From Novosphingobium sp. (GTDB lineage Bacteria > Pseudomonadota > Alphaproteobacteria > Sphingomonadales > Sphingomonadaceae): DNA of 64,000 bases. The notes below the pieces were generated by a model. It made no database searches. It was given only the letters and a program-made list of their open reading frames with translations, and had not been told where the DNA came from. The position numbers and the translations under genes were made by a program. Positions 1 to 9,226 of this stretch are shown piece by piece (the first letter of the stretch is position 1; every line of letters begins with the position of its first letter). The stretch lies in NCBI GenBank assembly GCA_017744735.1, contig JAGIAR010000004.1:434001-498000 (forward strand), read 5' to 3'.

Positions 1-913
1 CCATCCATAGCGTCAGCGGCGCGCCGTGCTCGCCGCCGGTCACCGCCAGACCTTCGTAATTGTCGATCGGAATCGGCGCCGCGAGCGGCCCGACGTCGCG
101 CCATTTCCATTCCCGGCCCGGCCTTATGTCGGCGGGATCGGCCAGCACCAGCCGAATAGCGAAGGCGGGCGGGAAGAAGCGCAGGCCGCGCAGCAGGATC
201 AGCACCCGCCCGTCCGGGAGCAGCGCCATGTCCGACGGGGAGTAGCCCGGCGGCGGCGAGAACAGGAATTGCTGTGGCCTAACACCGGTTACCGGATCGC
301 CCGGAAACACGAGGCCGGGGCGTGGCGCACCGTGCCGGGGCGGGTCTTCGGCCAGCACCAGGAACCGCCCGTCGGGTAGCCGGGCAAGCGATTCGGGGCC
401 CCCGTTGGCAGGCCAGTCGCGCATCTCCGGCGGCCGGATCTCGCGGTGATCGCGCAGGCCGGGCTCGAAGCGCATAATCGATTGCCGGAATTCGAGGCCG
501 ATCCAGACCCGCCCGCTCGCCGGATCGCGGGTGGCCGATTCCATGTCCTGCATCGTCTTGAACTGGTCGCTGCCCGGCAGCACCCGGCCGATCGCGACCG
601 GCCCACCGGCGCCCTTCGGTGTGCCGGGCACGGGAAAGCGCAGGAAATGGCCGCGATCGCTGATCGAAAGCAGATTGTAGCGATCGAGCGGGACCAGTGC
701 GGACCACGAATCGAAATCGGTGTTGGCGCTGCGCATCTGCCACGCGCCGTTTAGCAGCGGGCCGCCCGGGCCGCCGACCCGGGTTCCCACCGGGAACGGC
801 AGCGCGGTAAACGTCATGCTCTGGCTGGCGTTGGGCAGGGGCGGATCGTCGCGCCACAGCAGGCCGGGTGACAGGCCGGCGGCGACCAGCGCGAGGAGCA
901 GCAGGCGGCGCAT
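1..913 (-). CDS. Esterase-like phytase-family protein, 3' end off the window
   Basis: An open minus-strand frame starts with ATG at 913 and runs off the left edge, giving about 304 residues and no stop. The first 18 or so residues (MRRLLLLALVAAGLSPG) look like a signal peptide, so the product is probably exported. The body alternates hydrophobic and Gly/Pro/Asp-rich stretches as in beta-propellers, and near the truncated end has the motif DNYEGLAV, characteristic of the 'esterase-like activity of phytase' family (PF13449). It starts 6 bp after the M23 peptidase stop and is the last visible gene of the xseA operon. The substrate is unknown; the family name does not establish phytase activity. 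The missing C-terminus lies outside the window. Confidence 0.8.
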   Translation of the reverse strand, partial: MRRLLLLALVAAGLSPGLLWRDDPPLPNASQSMTFTALPFPVGTRVGGPGGPLLNGAWQMRSANTDFDSWSALVPLDRYNLLSISDRGHFLRFPVPGTPKGAGGPVAIGRVLPGSDQFKTMQDMESATRDPASGRVWIGLEFRQSIMRFEPGLRDHREIRPPEMRDWPANGGPESLARLPDGRFLVLAEDPPRHGAPRPGLVFPGDPVTGVRPQQFLFSPPPGYSPSDMALLPDGRVLILLRGLRFFPPAFAIRLVLADPADIRPGREWKWRDVGPLAAPIPIDNYEGLAVTGGEHGAPLTLWM

Positions 914-919
914 CGCGCT

Positions 920-1834
920 TTATTGCATCGGGCCGGTGAAGAGCAGCGGATCGAGCCGCGCAGACTGCCACTTCAGGCTCCAGTGGAGATGCGGGCCGGT
1001 GGCTCGGCCGGTCATGCCGATCTTCCCGATCGGCTGGCCCTGTTTCACGTGATCGCCCTGTTTTACCAGGATTTCCGAGCAATGCAGGAACGCGCTGTTG
1101 AGCCCGTTGCCGTGGTCGATCATCAGCAGATTGCCTTCGAGGCTGAACGGCGTCTCCGCCGCCAGGATCACCACCCCGTCCGCCGGAGCGACGAAGGTGG
1201 TCCCCGCCCCGCCGGCCAGATCCATTCCCGAGTGATAGGCACCCGCCTCGCCGCCGCGGTAGATCCGCTGCGAGCCGAAGCGGCCCGAGATGCGCGCCTT
1301 CACCGGCCAGATGAAGTGCTGGCGCCAGCCCTGGGCATCGGTCTGCAGCGCGCGTGCGGCTGCGATACGGTCGAGCTCGGGCTGGCGGATCTTCATGAAG
1401 TCCGCGGTCGGCCCGCCAGGCAGGCGCGCGATATTCACCCGCTCGATTTCCCAGTCGCGCGGCGAGACCGCGATGTCGCGCTCGACCGTCGACCCGTCCG
1501 AACGCAGCGCAACCAGCTTGGCGACAGGGCCGGCGTCGCGGTCGAAGGCCGCGAAGAACGCCAGGTCCCGATCGAACGGAACGGGCTCGCCGTCGAGCGT
1601 CGCGTTGGTCGTCCCCGCCGGCAGGGTGCCGCGGATCCAGCCACCCTGGGTCGGCTCCCCGCCATAGCTGATCGCACCCGAACCGAGCGGGGCGGGCGCT
1701 GCGAGGGGCGCCGGCGCGGGCGCGGCGCGCGAAACCGGCGGCGGAGGGGGCGGCGCGGTGATGGGCAGGGGCTTTGCGCTACAGGCTGCGGCCAGCGCTG
1801 CCAGCGCCAGCGAGGTCCAGAGCGGCCGCCTCAC
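920..1834 (-). CDS. M23 (LytM-type) peptidase, probable lipoprotein
   Basis: This 304-aa protein has a lipobox-like N-terminus (LAALAAACS, Cys18), a Pro-rich linker and a C-terminal M23 domain. The zinc-site motifs are visible: HSGMDL (H and D) and GPHLHW (HxH). M23 enzymes cut peptidoglycan cross-bridges, or act as activators when degenerate; because the metal ligands are present, it is likely an active endopeptidase in the periplasm or outer membrane. Its start overlaps the DUF2093 stop by 4 bp, and it probably belongs to an operon with xseA. There is no EnvC-like coiled coil, so a direct link to division amidases is not supported. Confidence 0.88.
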   Translation of the reverse strand: MRRPLWTSLALAALAAACSAKPLPITAPPPPPPVSRAAPAPAPLAAPAPLGSGAISYGGEPTQGGWIRGTLPAGTTNATLDGEPVPFDRDLAFFAAFDRDAGPVAKLVALRSDGSTVERDIAVSPRDWEIERVNIARLPGGPTADFMKIRQPELDRIAAARALQTDAQGWRQHFIWPVKARISGRFGSQRIYRGGEAGAYHSGMDLAGGAGTTFVAPADGVVILAAETPFSLEGNLLMIDHGNGLNSAFLHCSEILVKQGDHVKQGQPIGKIGMTGRATGPHLHWSLKWQSARLDPLLFTGPMQ

Positions 1835-2034
1835 TTCCGGTCCAGCAGGCGCCGGGTCGCGATTTCGGGGCTGGCATAGGCTTCCTGCCGCTCGACGCTC
1901 CAGTAGCGCAGTTCCTCGAGCGGGATCGCCTCGCCGGTGACGGCGCAGACGACGAACTTGCCCGGCTTGATCACCCGGAAGGCGCTGGGGCCGTAGAGCA
2001 GCGTGGCGGCGCGGTCGTTGGAATGCATCAACAT
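1831..2034 (-). CDS. DUF2093 domain protein
   Basis: This 67-aa protein matches the compact DUF2093 family found in alphaproteobacteria. It has the usual start (MLMHSNDRAATLLYG), an internal FRVIKPGKFVVCAVTG segment and an ELRYWSVERQEAY stretch. It lies 27 bp downstream of xseA and overlaps the M23 peptidase start, so it is probably co-transcribed. Its function is unknown. The Cys and aromatic residues around VCAVTG could fold into a small beta-barrel or zinc-ribbon-like unit, but only one Cys is present, so metal binding is not supported. Confidence 0.85.
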   Translation of the reverse strand: MLMHSNDRAATLLYGPSAFRVIKPGKFVVCAVTGEAIPLEELRYWSVERQEAYASPEIATRRLLDRK

Positions 2035-2061
2035 GGGCTGTTACCTAGCGATCCTGAGCCT

Positions 2062-3465
2062 CTAAAACAATTCCGCCTGCCCGCTCGGGGGGGCGCCGCC
2101 CGCTCTGGAAGCGCGTTTGGGCGCAGGCCCGCCGGTATTGCCCGGAACGACCTCGACCTTGCCGTCCTCGAATTCGAGGGTGAGGAGCGCCTGCTTGCGC
2201 GCGTCGGCGGCGCGTTTGACGACATGGCCCGAAGCGTCGCTCACCAGCACATAACCGCGTCTTAACGGCGCCTTGGGGTCGAGCTGCGGGAGGACGCGTT
2301 CCAGCGTGTCGAGCTGCTGGCGCTTCAATGCGAGCTCCCGGGTCAGCAGGGCCGGCGTCAGCCTGACCGAGGCGAGCTGGAGTGCGGTGCCGGAGCGGCC
2401 GGCGCGATCCGCCAGGCCGCGCCGCAGCCGCTCGCCGAGATCGTCGAGCCGTTGCGCCGCCTGCGCCGCCAGCACTTCGGGTTTGGGCAGGCGCGCAACC
2501 CGCGCCTCGAGTCGCTCGCGCCCGAGCTGCACCGGGCGCAGGATCGCCCGCTTCTTGCGGGCCGAGAATTCGGCCAGCGTCGCGTTCAGGTCGGCGCGCA
2601 CCGGAACCGCCATCTCCGCCGCCGCGGTCGGGGTCGGCGCGCGGCGATCGGCGGCGTAATCGGCCAGCGTCGTGTCGGTCTCGTGCCCGACCGCCGAGAT
2701 CGTGGGAATCGCGCATTCGGCGATCGCACGGACCACGATCTCCTCGTTGAAGCTCCACAGATCCTCGATCGACCCGCCCCCGCGCGCGACGATCACCACG
2801 TCCGGGCGCGGGATCGGCCCGTCCGGCGCCATCTGCGAGAACCCGCGCACTGCATTGGCGACCTGCTCCGCCGAGCCGTTGCCCTGCACCAGCACCGGCC
2901 AGACCAGCACATGGCACGGGCAGCGGTCTTCCAGCCGGTGGAGGATGTCGCGGATCACCGCCCCGGTGGGCGAGGTGACCACGCCGATGGTACGCGGCAG
3001 GAACGGCAGCCGCCGCTTGCGCTCGGCCCGGAACAGGCCTTCCGCCTCGAGCCGCGCCTTGGTCTTCTCGAGCAGCGCAAGCAGCGCACCTTCGCCGGCG
3101 ATCTCCATGCTCTCGATCACGATCTGGTAGGACGAGCGCCCGGCGTAGGTGGTGAGCTTGCCCGAGGCGACGACCTCGATCCCGTCCTCGGGCCGGAAGG
3201 CGAGCCGCTGCACCCCGCCGCGCCACATCACCCCGTCGATCTGCGCGCCTTCGTCCTTGAGCCGGCAATAGAGATGCCCCGAGGCCGCAAGCTTCACGCC
3301 CGACAATTCGCCGCGCAGCCGCACGAAGCCGAAGCGATCCTCGACCGTGCGCTTGAGCAGGGCCGAAATCTCGGTGATGGAGAGCGGCTCGGCGTTGTCG
3401 CCGGGGGAACCCCGCGCTACGAGGCCCCCTGCCGCATCGTCATCATCATAAGAAGGGCCGGGCAT
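2062..3465 (-). CDS. xseA: Exodeoxyribonuclease VII large subunit
   Basis: This 467-aa protein is the large subunit of exonuclease VII, which degrades single-stranded DNA to oligonucleotides. An N-terminal OB-fold (about residues 27-125; motif [13 protein letters not shown]) is followed by the catalytic core with [29 protein letters not shown] and [25 protein letters not shown] (split here by commentary, about residues 160-290), then a coiled-coil region and a C-terminal RRGYVLV tail. The ATG at 3465 shares bases with the purD ATG on the other strand (CATG, 3463-3466). No other ATG, GTG or TTG precedes the conserved domain, so I keep this start. The small subunit xseB is not in the window. 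Confidence 0.95.
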   Translation of the reverse strand: MPGPSYDDDDAAGGLVARGSPGDNAEPLSITEISALLKRTVEDRFGFVRLRGELSGVKLAASGHLYCRLKDEGAQIDGVMWRGGVQRLAFRPEDGIEVVASGKLTTYAGRSSYQIVIESMEIAGEGALLALLEKTKARLEAEGLFRAERKRRLPFLPRTIGVVTSPTGAVIRDILHRLEDRCPCHVLVWPVLVQGNGSAEQVANAVRGFSQMAPDGPIPRPDVVIVARGGGSIEDLWSFNEEIVVRAIAECAIPTISAVGHETDTTLADYAADRRAPTPTAAAEMAVPVRADLNATLAEFSARKKRAILRPVQLGRERLEARVARLPKPEVLAAQAAQRLDDLGERLRRGLADRAGRSGTALQLASVRLTPALLTRELALKRQQLDTLERVLPQLDPKAPLRRGYVLVSDASGHVVKRAADARKQALLTLEFEDGKVEVVPGNTGGPAPKRASRAGGAPPSGQAELF

Positions 3466-4771
3466 GCATATCCTCTTGCTGGGATCGGGTGGACGCGAAC
3501 ATGCGCTGAGCTGGAAGCTCGCGCAATCCCGCCTCCTTACCGAACAGGGCGGAAAACTCTACGCCGCGCCCGGCAATCCCGGCATCGCGCAATACGCCGA
3601 GCTGGTCGCGCTCGACGTGGCCGACCATGCGTCGGTCGTATCCTTCTGCGACGCGCACGACATCGGCCTGGTGGTGATCGGCCCCGAGGCGCCACTGGTC
3701 GACGGATTGGCGGATTCGTTGCGCGGCGAGGGCTTCTCGGTGTTCGGCCCGAGCAAGGCAGCTGCGCAACTCGAAGGCAGCAAGGGCTTTACCAAGGATC
3801 TGTGCGAGCGGGCGAATATCCCGACCGCAGGCTATGTCCGCACCACTACGCTCGATCACGCCCTCAAGGCGCTCGACGATTTCCGGGCGCCTTACGTGCT
3901 CAAGGCCGACGGGCTCGCCTCGGGCAAGGGCGTGGTGATCGCCGAGACCCGCACCGACGCCGAGGAGGCCTTGTCCGACATGTTCGGCGGCGCCTTCGGG
4001 GATGCCGGGGCGGAAGTGGTGATCGAGGAATTCCTCACCGGCGAGGAAGCAAGCTTCTTCGTCCTCACCGACGGTGCCTCGATCATGCCGATCGGTTCGG
4101 CCCAGGACCACAAGCGGGTCGGCGATGGCGACACCGGCCCGAACACCGGCGGGATGGGCGCCTACAGCCCGGCGCGGGTACTCGGCCCGACGCTGCGGCG
4201 GGAAGCGATCGAGCGGATCGTCGCCCCCACGGTCAGGGCGATGGCCGACGAGGGCATGCCCTATTCGGGCGTGCTCTACGCCGGGCTGATGCTGACCCCC
4301 GAGGGGCCCAAGCTGATCGAATACAACTGCCGTTTCGGCGATCCCGAATGTCAGGTGCTGATGCTGCGGCTCGAAGCCGATCTCGGCGAGCTGCTGCTCG
4401 CCTGCGCCGAGAACCGGCTGGGCGCGATGGAGCCGGCGAAGCTCTCCGACCGCACCGCGCTGACCGTGGTGATGGCAGCCGAGGGCTATCCGGGCGACCC
4501 GCAGAAGGGCGGCAAGATCGGCAACCTCGACAAGGCCGAAGCCGACGGGGCAAAGGTGTTCCACGCCGGCACCGCGCTGGATGCAGAGGGGAAGCTGATC
4601 GCCAACGGCGGGCGGGTGCTCAACGTGACCGCGCTGGGGGGCAGCGTCTCCGAAGCGCAGGCGGCCGCCTATCGCGCGGTGCTGGCGGTCGACTTCCCGA
4701 CCGGCTTCTACCGCCGCGACATCGGCTATCGCGAAGTCGCGCGCGAAGCGGCGCGGGAGCAGCTGGGCTGA
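3464..4771 (+). CDS. purD: Phosphoribosylamine--glycine ligase
   Basis: GAR synthetase (435 aa) joins phosphoribosylamine and glycine using ATP, the second step of purine synthesis. The family start [14 protein letters not shown] is intact. Visible motifs are [19 protein letters not shown], the ATP-grasp stretch [32 protein letters not shown] and the family signature RFGDPECQ. The length is normal. The start codon overlaps that of xseA on the other strand, so the purD promoter must lie inside the xseA coding sequence or the mRNA must be nearly leaderless. The next gene, an adenosine kinase, is convergent and also handles purines. Confidence 0.97.
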   Translation: MHILLLGSGGREHALSWKLAQSRLLTEQGGKLYAAPGNPGIAQYAELVALDVADHASVVSFCDAHDIGLVVIGPEAPLVDGLADSLRGEGFSVFGPSKAAAQLEGSKGFTKDLCERANIPTAGYVRTTTLDHALKALDDFRAPYVLKADGLASGKGVVIAETRTDAEEALSDMFGGAFGDAGAEVVIEEFLTGEEASFFVLTDGASIMPIGSAQDHKRVGDGDTGPNTGGMGAYSPARVLGPTLRREAIERIVAPTVRAMADEGMPYSGVLYAGLMLTPEGPKLIEYNCRFGDPECQVLMLRLEADLGELLLACAENRLGAMEPAKLSDRTALTVVMAAEGYPGDPQKGGKIGNLDKAEADGAKVFHAGTALDAEGKLIANGGRVLNVTALGGSVSEAQAAAYRAVLAVDFPTGFYRRDIGYREVAREAAREQLG

Positions 4772-4825
4772 CGTTCGCACCGCTGCGAAACGCAACGGAT
4801 TGCCTGCACGGGAGATCGGCGCCGG

Positions 4826-5821
4826 TTAGCCCAGCTGTTCCGCCATCAGCGCCTGAAGGTCCGCCTCAGGCCGCGCGCCGTAGTGCGAGATCACTTCCGC
4901 CGCCGCGACCGCGCCGAGCTGGAGACAGCGGGTGAGACTTTCGCCTTTCACATGGCCCGACAGGAACCCCGCGGCGAACAAATCGCCCGCTCCGGTGGTG
5001 TCGACCACGGTTACGCCGGGCACCGCCGGGACTTCGGCCCGCTCGCCGCGCGAGACCGCGACCGCGCCATCGGCGCTGCGGGTGGCGACGAGGATTTCCA
5101 GCTTCGGGGCCAGCGCGGCCACGCCCTGCTCGAAATCCTCCGTGCCGGTCAGCGCGGCGAGTTCGTGGTGGTTGCAGAACAGGATGTCGATCGCTCCGTC
5201 ATCGATCAGCGCCCGGAAATCGGCGCCGTGGAGATCGATCATGAAAACCTCGGAGGTGGTGAAGGCCACGGTGCGGCCCGCGGTGCGCGCGACCTCGATC
5301 GCCCGGCGCATCACTTCGCGCGGTTCGGGCGGATCCCACATATAGCCTTCGAGATAGAGCACCCGGGCGTCGCGCACCGCCTCCACGTCCAGGGCGGACA
5401 GCGGCAGGAAATGCGAGGCGCCGAGAAAGGTGTTCATCGTCCGCTGCCCGTCGGGCGAGACGAAGATCAGACAGCGTCCGGTCGGCGGCTGGCCCGGGCG
5501 GGGCGGCGTGGTGTAGTCGATCCCGCCCGCGCGGATGTCATGCGCGAAGATCGCGCCGAGCTGGTCGTCCGCGACCTGCCCGATGAAGGCGCATTTCGCC
5601 CCCAGCGCCGAAAGCCCCGCGAGCGTGTTGGCGGCCGAGCCGCCCGAGATCTCGACCCCCGAGCCCATCGCCGCATAGAGCACGTTTGCGCGCTCGGTAT
5701 CCACCAGCGCCATCCCGCCCCGCACCATCCCGAGCTGCTCGATCAACGCATCCTCGGCAGGCGCCATCACATCGACGATCGCATTGCCGATCGCAATCAC
5801 GTCGTAACGGGTATCGGGCAT
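4826..5821 (-). CDS. PfkB-family adenosine kinase
   Basis: This 331-aa sugar kinase is of the type annotated as adenosine kinase in alphaproteobacteria, which phosphorylates adenosine to AMP. It has the PfkB N-terminal signature region (GGSAANTLAGLSALG), and the C-terminal DTTGAGDLFAAGF signature provides the catalytic Asp and anion hole. It starts YDVIAIGNAIVDVMAP, as adenosine kinase-type members do. It is convergent with purD and divergent from the following lipoprotein gene, so it is probably monocistronic from a promoter in 5822-5911. Ribokinase or fructokinase activity cannot be excluded from sequence alone. Confidence 0.88.
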   Translation of the reverse strand: MPDTRYDVIAIGNAIVDVMAPAEDALIEQLGMVRGGMALVDTERANVLYAAMGSGVEISGGSAANTLAGLSALGAKCAFIGQVADDQLGAIFAHDIRAGGIDYTTPPRPGQPPTGRCLIFVSPDGQRTMNTFLGASHFLPLSALDVEAVRDARVLYLEGYMWDPPEPREVMRRAIEVARTAGRTVAFTTSEVFMIDLHGADFRALIDDGAIDILFCNHHELAALTGTEDFEQGVAALAPKLEILVATRSADGAVAVSRGERAEVPAVPGVTVVDTTGAGDLFAAGFLSGHVKGESLTRCLQLGAVAAAEVISHYGARPEADLQALMAEQLG

Positions 5822-5911
5822 GGGATTCCTTTGCTGTTTCTATCGTCCAATGCCGCCGGGGGTCGCAGGCGGCGTTGACTTGCCGCGCGCCGCGCGCAAT
5901 CGCAAGCATCG

Positions 5912-6337
5912 ATGGGACAGGCTTGGAAGATCATGCTGCTGTGCGCTCCGCTGGCGCTGGCCGGTTGCGGCGGCGAGGCGCCGCGCGTGGTTTCCGCGCC
6001 GCCGAAGCCGGTGGCGGCTCCGCGCAAGCCGCCGGTCACTGCCAAGGCAGCGGCGGCGGTGCCGCAACCCGAGGTGATGCACCTCCCGGGACTTGGCGGC
6101 GTGATCGGAGCGCGGGCCGGGGCGTTGCTGCAGGAGTTCGGAACCCCCCGGATCGATCTGACCGAGGGCGACGTCCGCAAGCTGCAGTTCGCCGGCACGC
6201 AATGTGTGCTCGACATCTATCTCTACCCGCCGGGGGCAGGCGGCGAGCCGGTCGCAACCCATGTTGATGCGCGCCGGGCAAGCGACGGCAAGGACGTCGA
6301 TCGCGGCCAATGCGTGGCCGCGCTGCGGAAGGGTTAG
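5912..6337 (+). CDS. Small putative lipoprotein
   Basis: This 141-aa protein has a type II signal peptide (LALAGCGG, Cys19), a Pro/Ala/Lys-rich linker (about residues 25-55) and a C-terminal domain with one internal Cys pair (GTQCVLDIYLYPPG and RGQCVAALRKG). The pattern EFGTP-RxDLTEGDVRKLQF resembles small envelope lipoproteins of the SmpA/BamE type, but I cannot confirm this. It is divergent from the adenosine kinase and convergent with the SUF operon. The function is unknown; an envelope location is likely. Confidence 0.7.
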   Translation: MGQAWKIMLLCAPLALAGCGGEAPRVVSAPPKPVAAPRKPPVTAKAAAAVPQPEVMHLPGLGGVIGARAGALLQEFGTPRIDLTEGDVRKLQFAGTQCVLDIYLYPPGAGGEPVATHVDARRASDGKDVDRGQCVAALRKG

Positions 6338-6382
6338 CCCTCGAACTGCCGATCGCGATTGCCCTATCGGGCCACGCGGGAC

Positions 6383-6739
6383 CTATACCGTAAAGCTTTC
6401 GCCGCAGCCGCAAGCGCCCTTGGCATTGGGATTCTCGAACACGAAACCAGCGGTGAAATCGTCTTCCTGCCAGTCCATCGTCGAGCCGACGAGATAGAGC
6501 ACCGAGGCACCGTCGATGAAGAAGGTGCCGCCGGGCGTTTCGATCCTCTCGTCGAACGGCACGGCCTCGTTCACGTAATCGACCGAATAGGCCAGGCCCG
6601 AGCAGCCGCGGCGCGGGGTCGAGAGCTTTACGCCGATCGCGCCCGCGGGTGCCTTGGCCATCAACGAAGCGACGCGGGCTTCGGCTGCCGGCGTCAGCGT
6701 GACGGCGGCAGGCCGGGGGGGGAGTTTGGTTTCGCTCAT
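6383..6739 (-). CDS. sufA: A-type Fe-S carrier (HesB/IscA family), SUF operon
   Basis: This 118-aa A-type carrier accepts Fe-S clusters from the SufBCD scaffold and passes them to target proteins. The three ligand cysteines are present in RRGCSGLAY and the C-terminal GACGCGES. The chosen start is ATG at 6739 (MSETKLPPRP), which shares one base with the sufT stop (TGATG); the open frame extends further upstream, but that part only overlaps sufT. It is the last gene of the SUF operon. A second A-type carrier is encoded at 35483-35809, so the two probably divide client proteins. ErpA-like naming is possible; SUF context favours SufA. Confidence 0.9.
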   Translation of the reverse strand: MSETKLPPRPAAVTLTPAAEARVASLMAKAPAGAIGVKLSTPRRGCSGLAYSVDYVNEAVPFDERIETPGGTFFIDGASVLYLVGSTMDWQEDDFTAGFVFENPNAKGACGCGESFTV

Positions 6740-7242
6740 CACAGCATTCCCAGTTCGAGGCGCGCCTCGTCGCTCATCTTTGCCGGGTCCCACGGCGGAT
6801 CCCACACCAGATTGACCTCGGCGTCGCGGATGCCCGGCACCGCACTCACCCGCATCTCGACTTCGCCGGGCATCGATTCGGCGACCGGGCAATGCGGGGT
6901 GGTGAGCGTCATCGTCACCACCGCATCGCCATCGGCGGTCACATCCACCCCGTAGATAAGACCGAGGTCGTAGATATTCACGGGGATTTCGGGATCGTAG
7001 ATATCCTTCAACGACTCCACGACCGCTTCGTAAAGTGCACCACCCGGCTCGCCCGCGTGGGCGACCTCGGGCTGCTGGGCGAGGAAGCCCTCGAGATAGT
7101 CGCGCTTGCGCTCGAGCTTCTCGCCCGCGGTTTCCTGCGGCGGCTCGTCGAGATCGACGCGGGCCCGCGGCGGCGCCTCGACGCCTTCGACCTGCTCTAC
7201 TTCGAAGCCCTTGGGGTGGTTCTCACTGGTTTGAGAATTCAT
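6739..7242 (-). CDS. sufT: SUF-associated DUF59 (MIP18-like) protein
   Basis: This 167-aa protein has a charged N-terminal extension (about residues 1-65) and a DUF59 domain: YDPEIPVNIYDLGLIYGV, TLTTPHCPVAESMP with the conserved Cys, and NLVWDPPWDP. DUF59/SufT proteins act in Fe-S cluster maturation, and the family includes the eukaryotic MIP18 (FAM96) factors. It is coupled to sufS by TAATG and to sufA by TGATG. The N-terminal extension is lineage-specific and looks disordered. Confidence 0.92.
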   Translation of the reverse strand: MNSQTSENHPKGFEVEQVEGVEAPPRARVDLDEPPQETAGEKLERKRDYLEGFLAQQPEVAHAGEPGGALYEAVVESLKDIYDPEIPVNIYDLGLIYGVDVTADGDAVVTMTLTTPHCPVAESMPGEVEMRVSAVPGIRDAEVNLVWDPPWDPAKMSDEARLELGML

Positions 7243-8471
7243 TAGCCGAAAATCCTCTTGGTCCGTTCGATGCCGGCGAGCAGCGCCGCGACATCGCTTT
7301 CGTCCGAATAGATGCCGAAGCTCGCCCGCGCGGTGGCGGGAACGCCGAGATGCTCCATCAGCGGCTGCGCACAGTGATGGCCCGCGCGGATCGCGACGCT
7401 TGCACCACCATTTGGCGCCTCGTCGAGGATCGTGCCCAGATCGTGCGGGTGGATTCCGTAGATCGCGAAGCTGACGATTCCGGCGGCATCCTCGGGGCCG
7501 AACACGGTCACATCGTTCATGCCGCGCAAGGCCTCGCGCAGATCGCGCACCAGGGCATTCTCGTGCCGCTCGGCGACGTCGAGCCCGATGGCGGAAAGAT
7601 AGTCAACCGCCGCGCCGAAGCCGATCGCCTCCGTGATCGCCGGGGTGCCGGCCTCGAACCGCTGCGGGGCGGGCGCGTAGGTGGTCTTGGCGAAGGTGAC
7701 CTTGTCGATCATCGAGCCGCCACCCTGGTAGGGCGGCATCGCTTCGAGAATCTCGGCCTTCGCCCACAGCGCGCCGATCCCGGTCGGGCCGTAGAGCTTG
7801 TGCGCGCTGAAGGCGTAGAAGTCGCAGCCGATCGCGGCGACGTCGACCTTGAGCCGCGGCACCGCCTGGCAGCCGTCGATCAGGATCTTCGCGCCGACCC
7901 TGTGCGCGATGTCGCTCGCGCGCCTTGCATCGAGCGGCGAGCCGAGCACGTTCGAGACATGCGCGAAGGCGACCAGCCTGTGGCGGTCGGTCAGCATCGC
8001 TTCGGCCGCGTCGAGGTCGATCTTGCCGTCGGCGGTGAGCGGGGCGACGTCGATCTGCGCGCCGGTGCGTTCGGCGATCAGCTGCCACGGCACGATGTTC
8101 GAATGATGCTCGAGCACCGAAAGCAGGATGCGGTCGCCGGCCTTCAGATTCGCAGCGCCCCAGCTTGCCGCAACGAGGTTGATCCCCTCGGTCGCGCCGC
8201 GGGTGAAGACCACTTCGTTCTCGTGCCCGCCGATGAAACCCGCGACCTTCCGCCGCGCGGCCTCATAGGCCAGGGTCATGTCGGCCGAACGGGCATAGAC
8301 CCCGCGATGGACGGTCGCGTAATCCGGCCCCAGCGCCTTGGCGACCGCGTCGATCACCGCCTGCGGCTTCTGCGCGGTGGCGGCGGTATCGAGGTAATGC
8401 CACTCGCGCCCGTCGACAGCGACGAGACCGGGGAAGTCCGCCTTGCGGCTGAGGGTCTCGGTGGCGCTCAT
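7242..8471 (-). CDS. sufS: Group II cysteine desulfurase
   Basis: This 409-aa PLP enzyme removes sulfur from cysteine and supplies persulfide for Fe-S assembly. The PLP lysine lies in FSAHKLYGPTG (K225), and the persulfide Cys in RAGHHCAQPLM (C367). The RAGHHCAQP context is the SufS (group II) type rather than IscS. Its start overlaps the sufD stop by 4 bp. No sufE is next to it. In this operon its sulfur acceptor may be SufBCD directly or a SufE or SufU encoded elsewhere. Confidence 0.96.
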   Translation of the reverse strand: MSATETLSRKADFPGLVAVDGREWHYLDTAATAQKPQAVIDAVAKALGPDYATVHRGVYARSADMTLAYEAARRKVAGFIGGHENEVVFTRGATEGINLVAASWGAANLKAGDRILLSVLEHHSNIVPWQLIAERTGAQIDVAPLTADGKIDLDAAEAMLTDRHRLVAFAHVSNVLGSPLDARRASDIAHRVGAKILIDGCQAVPRLKVDVAAIGCDFYAFSAHKLYGPTGIGALWAKAEILEAMPPYQGGGSMIDKVTFAKTTYAPAPQRFEAGTPAITEAIGFGAAVDYLSAIGLDVAERHENALVRDLREALRGMNDVTVFGPEDAAGIVSFAIYGIHPHDLGTILDEAPNGGASVAIRAGHHCAQPLMEHLGVPATARASFGIYSDESDVAALLAGIERTKRIFG

Positions 8472-9226
8472 GCGAGTTCCTCACCCAGCACCGACAGCGC
8501 CTGTTCGAGCATCGCATCGCGCGCCTCGGCATCGTCCAGCGCATGGAAGGCATCGGCGACGAAGGCGCGGATCAGCAGCTTGCGCGCCGCTTCGGGCGGA
8601 ATCCCGCGCGCGGCCATGTAGAAGGCAGCCGCCTGGTCGAGCGCGCCGATCGCCGCGCCGTGGGCGCACTTCACGTCGTCGGCGAAGATCTCCAGCTCGG
8701 GCTTGGCATTGGCCGCAGCGCCCTTTTCGAGCAGGATCGCCTTGAAGTTCTGCGCCGCGTCGGTCTTCTGCGCATCGCGCGCGACCTCCAGCCGGCCGAG
8801 GAAATTGCCGGTCGCGGTGCCCCAATGCACCGCGCGGACGGTCTGGTTGCTCGTCGCATCGGGCTCGGCATGGGCGACGCGGGTGACGAACTCGCGGGTC
8901 GCGTCCCCGCCGCCGATGGTCACGCCGCCGAATTCGAAATGCGCCCCCTTGCCGAGCCGCACCTCGATTTCGAGCCGGGTGTAGGCGCTGGCCGAGGCAA
9001 TCGCGAAGATTTCGGCCCGCGCGCCTTCGCCGAGCGTCATCCGCACGCGGTGGATGCCGGGGTGGGCGTCGTCGAGCACCAGCACCTTCGAGCGCGTCTC
9101 GCCCGGCGCCAGCTCTGCTTCGTGCCACACGTCGAGTTGCGTCGGCGTCAGTACCTCGAGCGCCGCCGGATCGGCGTAGCGCCAATCCTCGTCATGCGCG
9201 GTGGGGAGGGTGGCGACGTCGGTCAT
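8468..9226 (-). CDS. sufD: Fe-S assembly scaffold subunit SufD
   Basis: SufD (252 aa) pairs with SufB and the SufC ATPase to form the SufBCD scaffold. The C-terminal beta-helix signature is visible: ELEIFADDVKCAHGAAIGALD, with the cluster-relevant HG, then ARGIPPEAARKLLI. The start is ATG at 9226 (MTDVATLPTAHDEDWRYAD), overlapping the preceding small ORF by 4 bp; the longer open frame upstream is only a shadow of that gene. It is shorter than Escherichia coli SufD (about 420 aa), as is usual in alphaproteobacteria. Confidence 0.93.
   Translation of the reverse strand: MTDVATLPTAHDEDWRYADPAALEVLTPTQLDVWHEAELAPGETRSKVLVLDDAHPGIHRVRMTLGEGARAEIFAIASASAYTRLEIEVRLGKGAHFEFGGVTIGGGDATREFVTRVAHAEPDATSNQTVRAVHWGTATGNFLGRLEVARDAQKTDAAQNFKAILLEKGAAANAKPELEIFADDVKCAHGAAIGALDQAAAFYMAARGIPPEAARKLLIRAFVADAFHALDDAEARDAMLEQALSVLGEELA

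Noticed and set aside
1041-1052. TGTTTCACGTGA, a partial parS match in the M23 peptidase gene
   Set aside because: Only one arm and the core match (the other arm is TCGC); far from parAB. The codons simply encode DHVKQG.
2452-4935. Very long plus-strand open frame opposite xseA and out of frame with purD
   Set aside because: Arg-rich composition without domains, overlapping two certain genes in other frames; a product of high GC.
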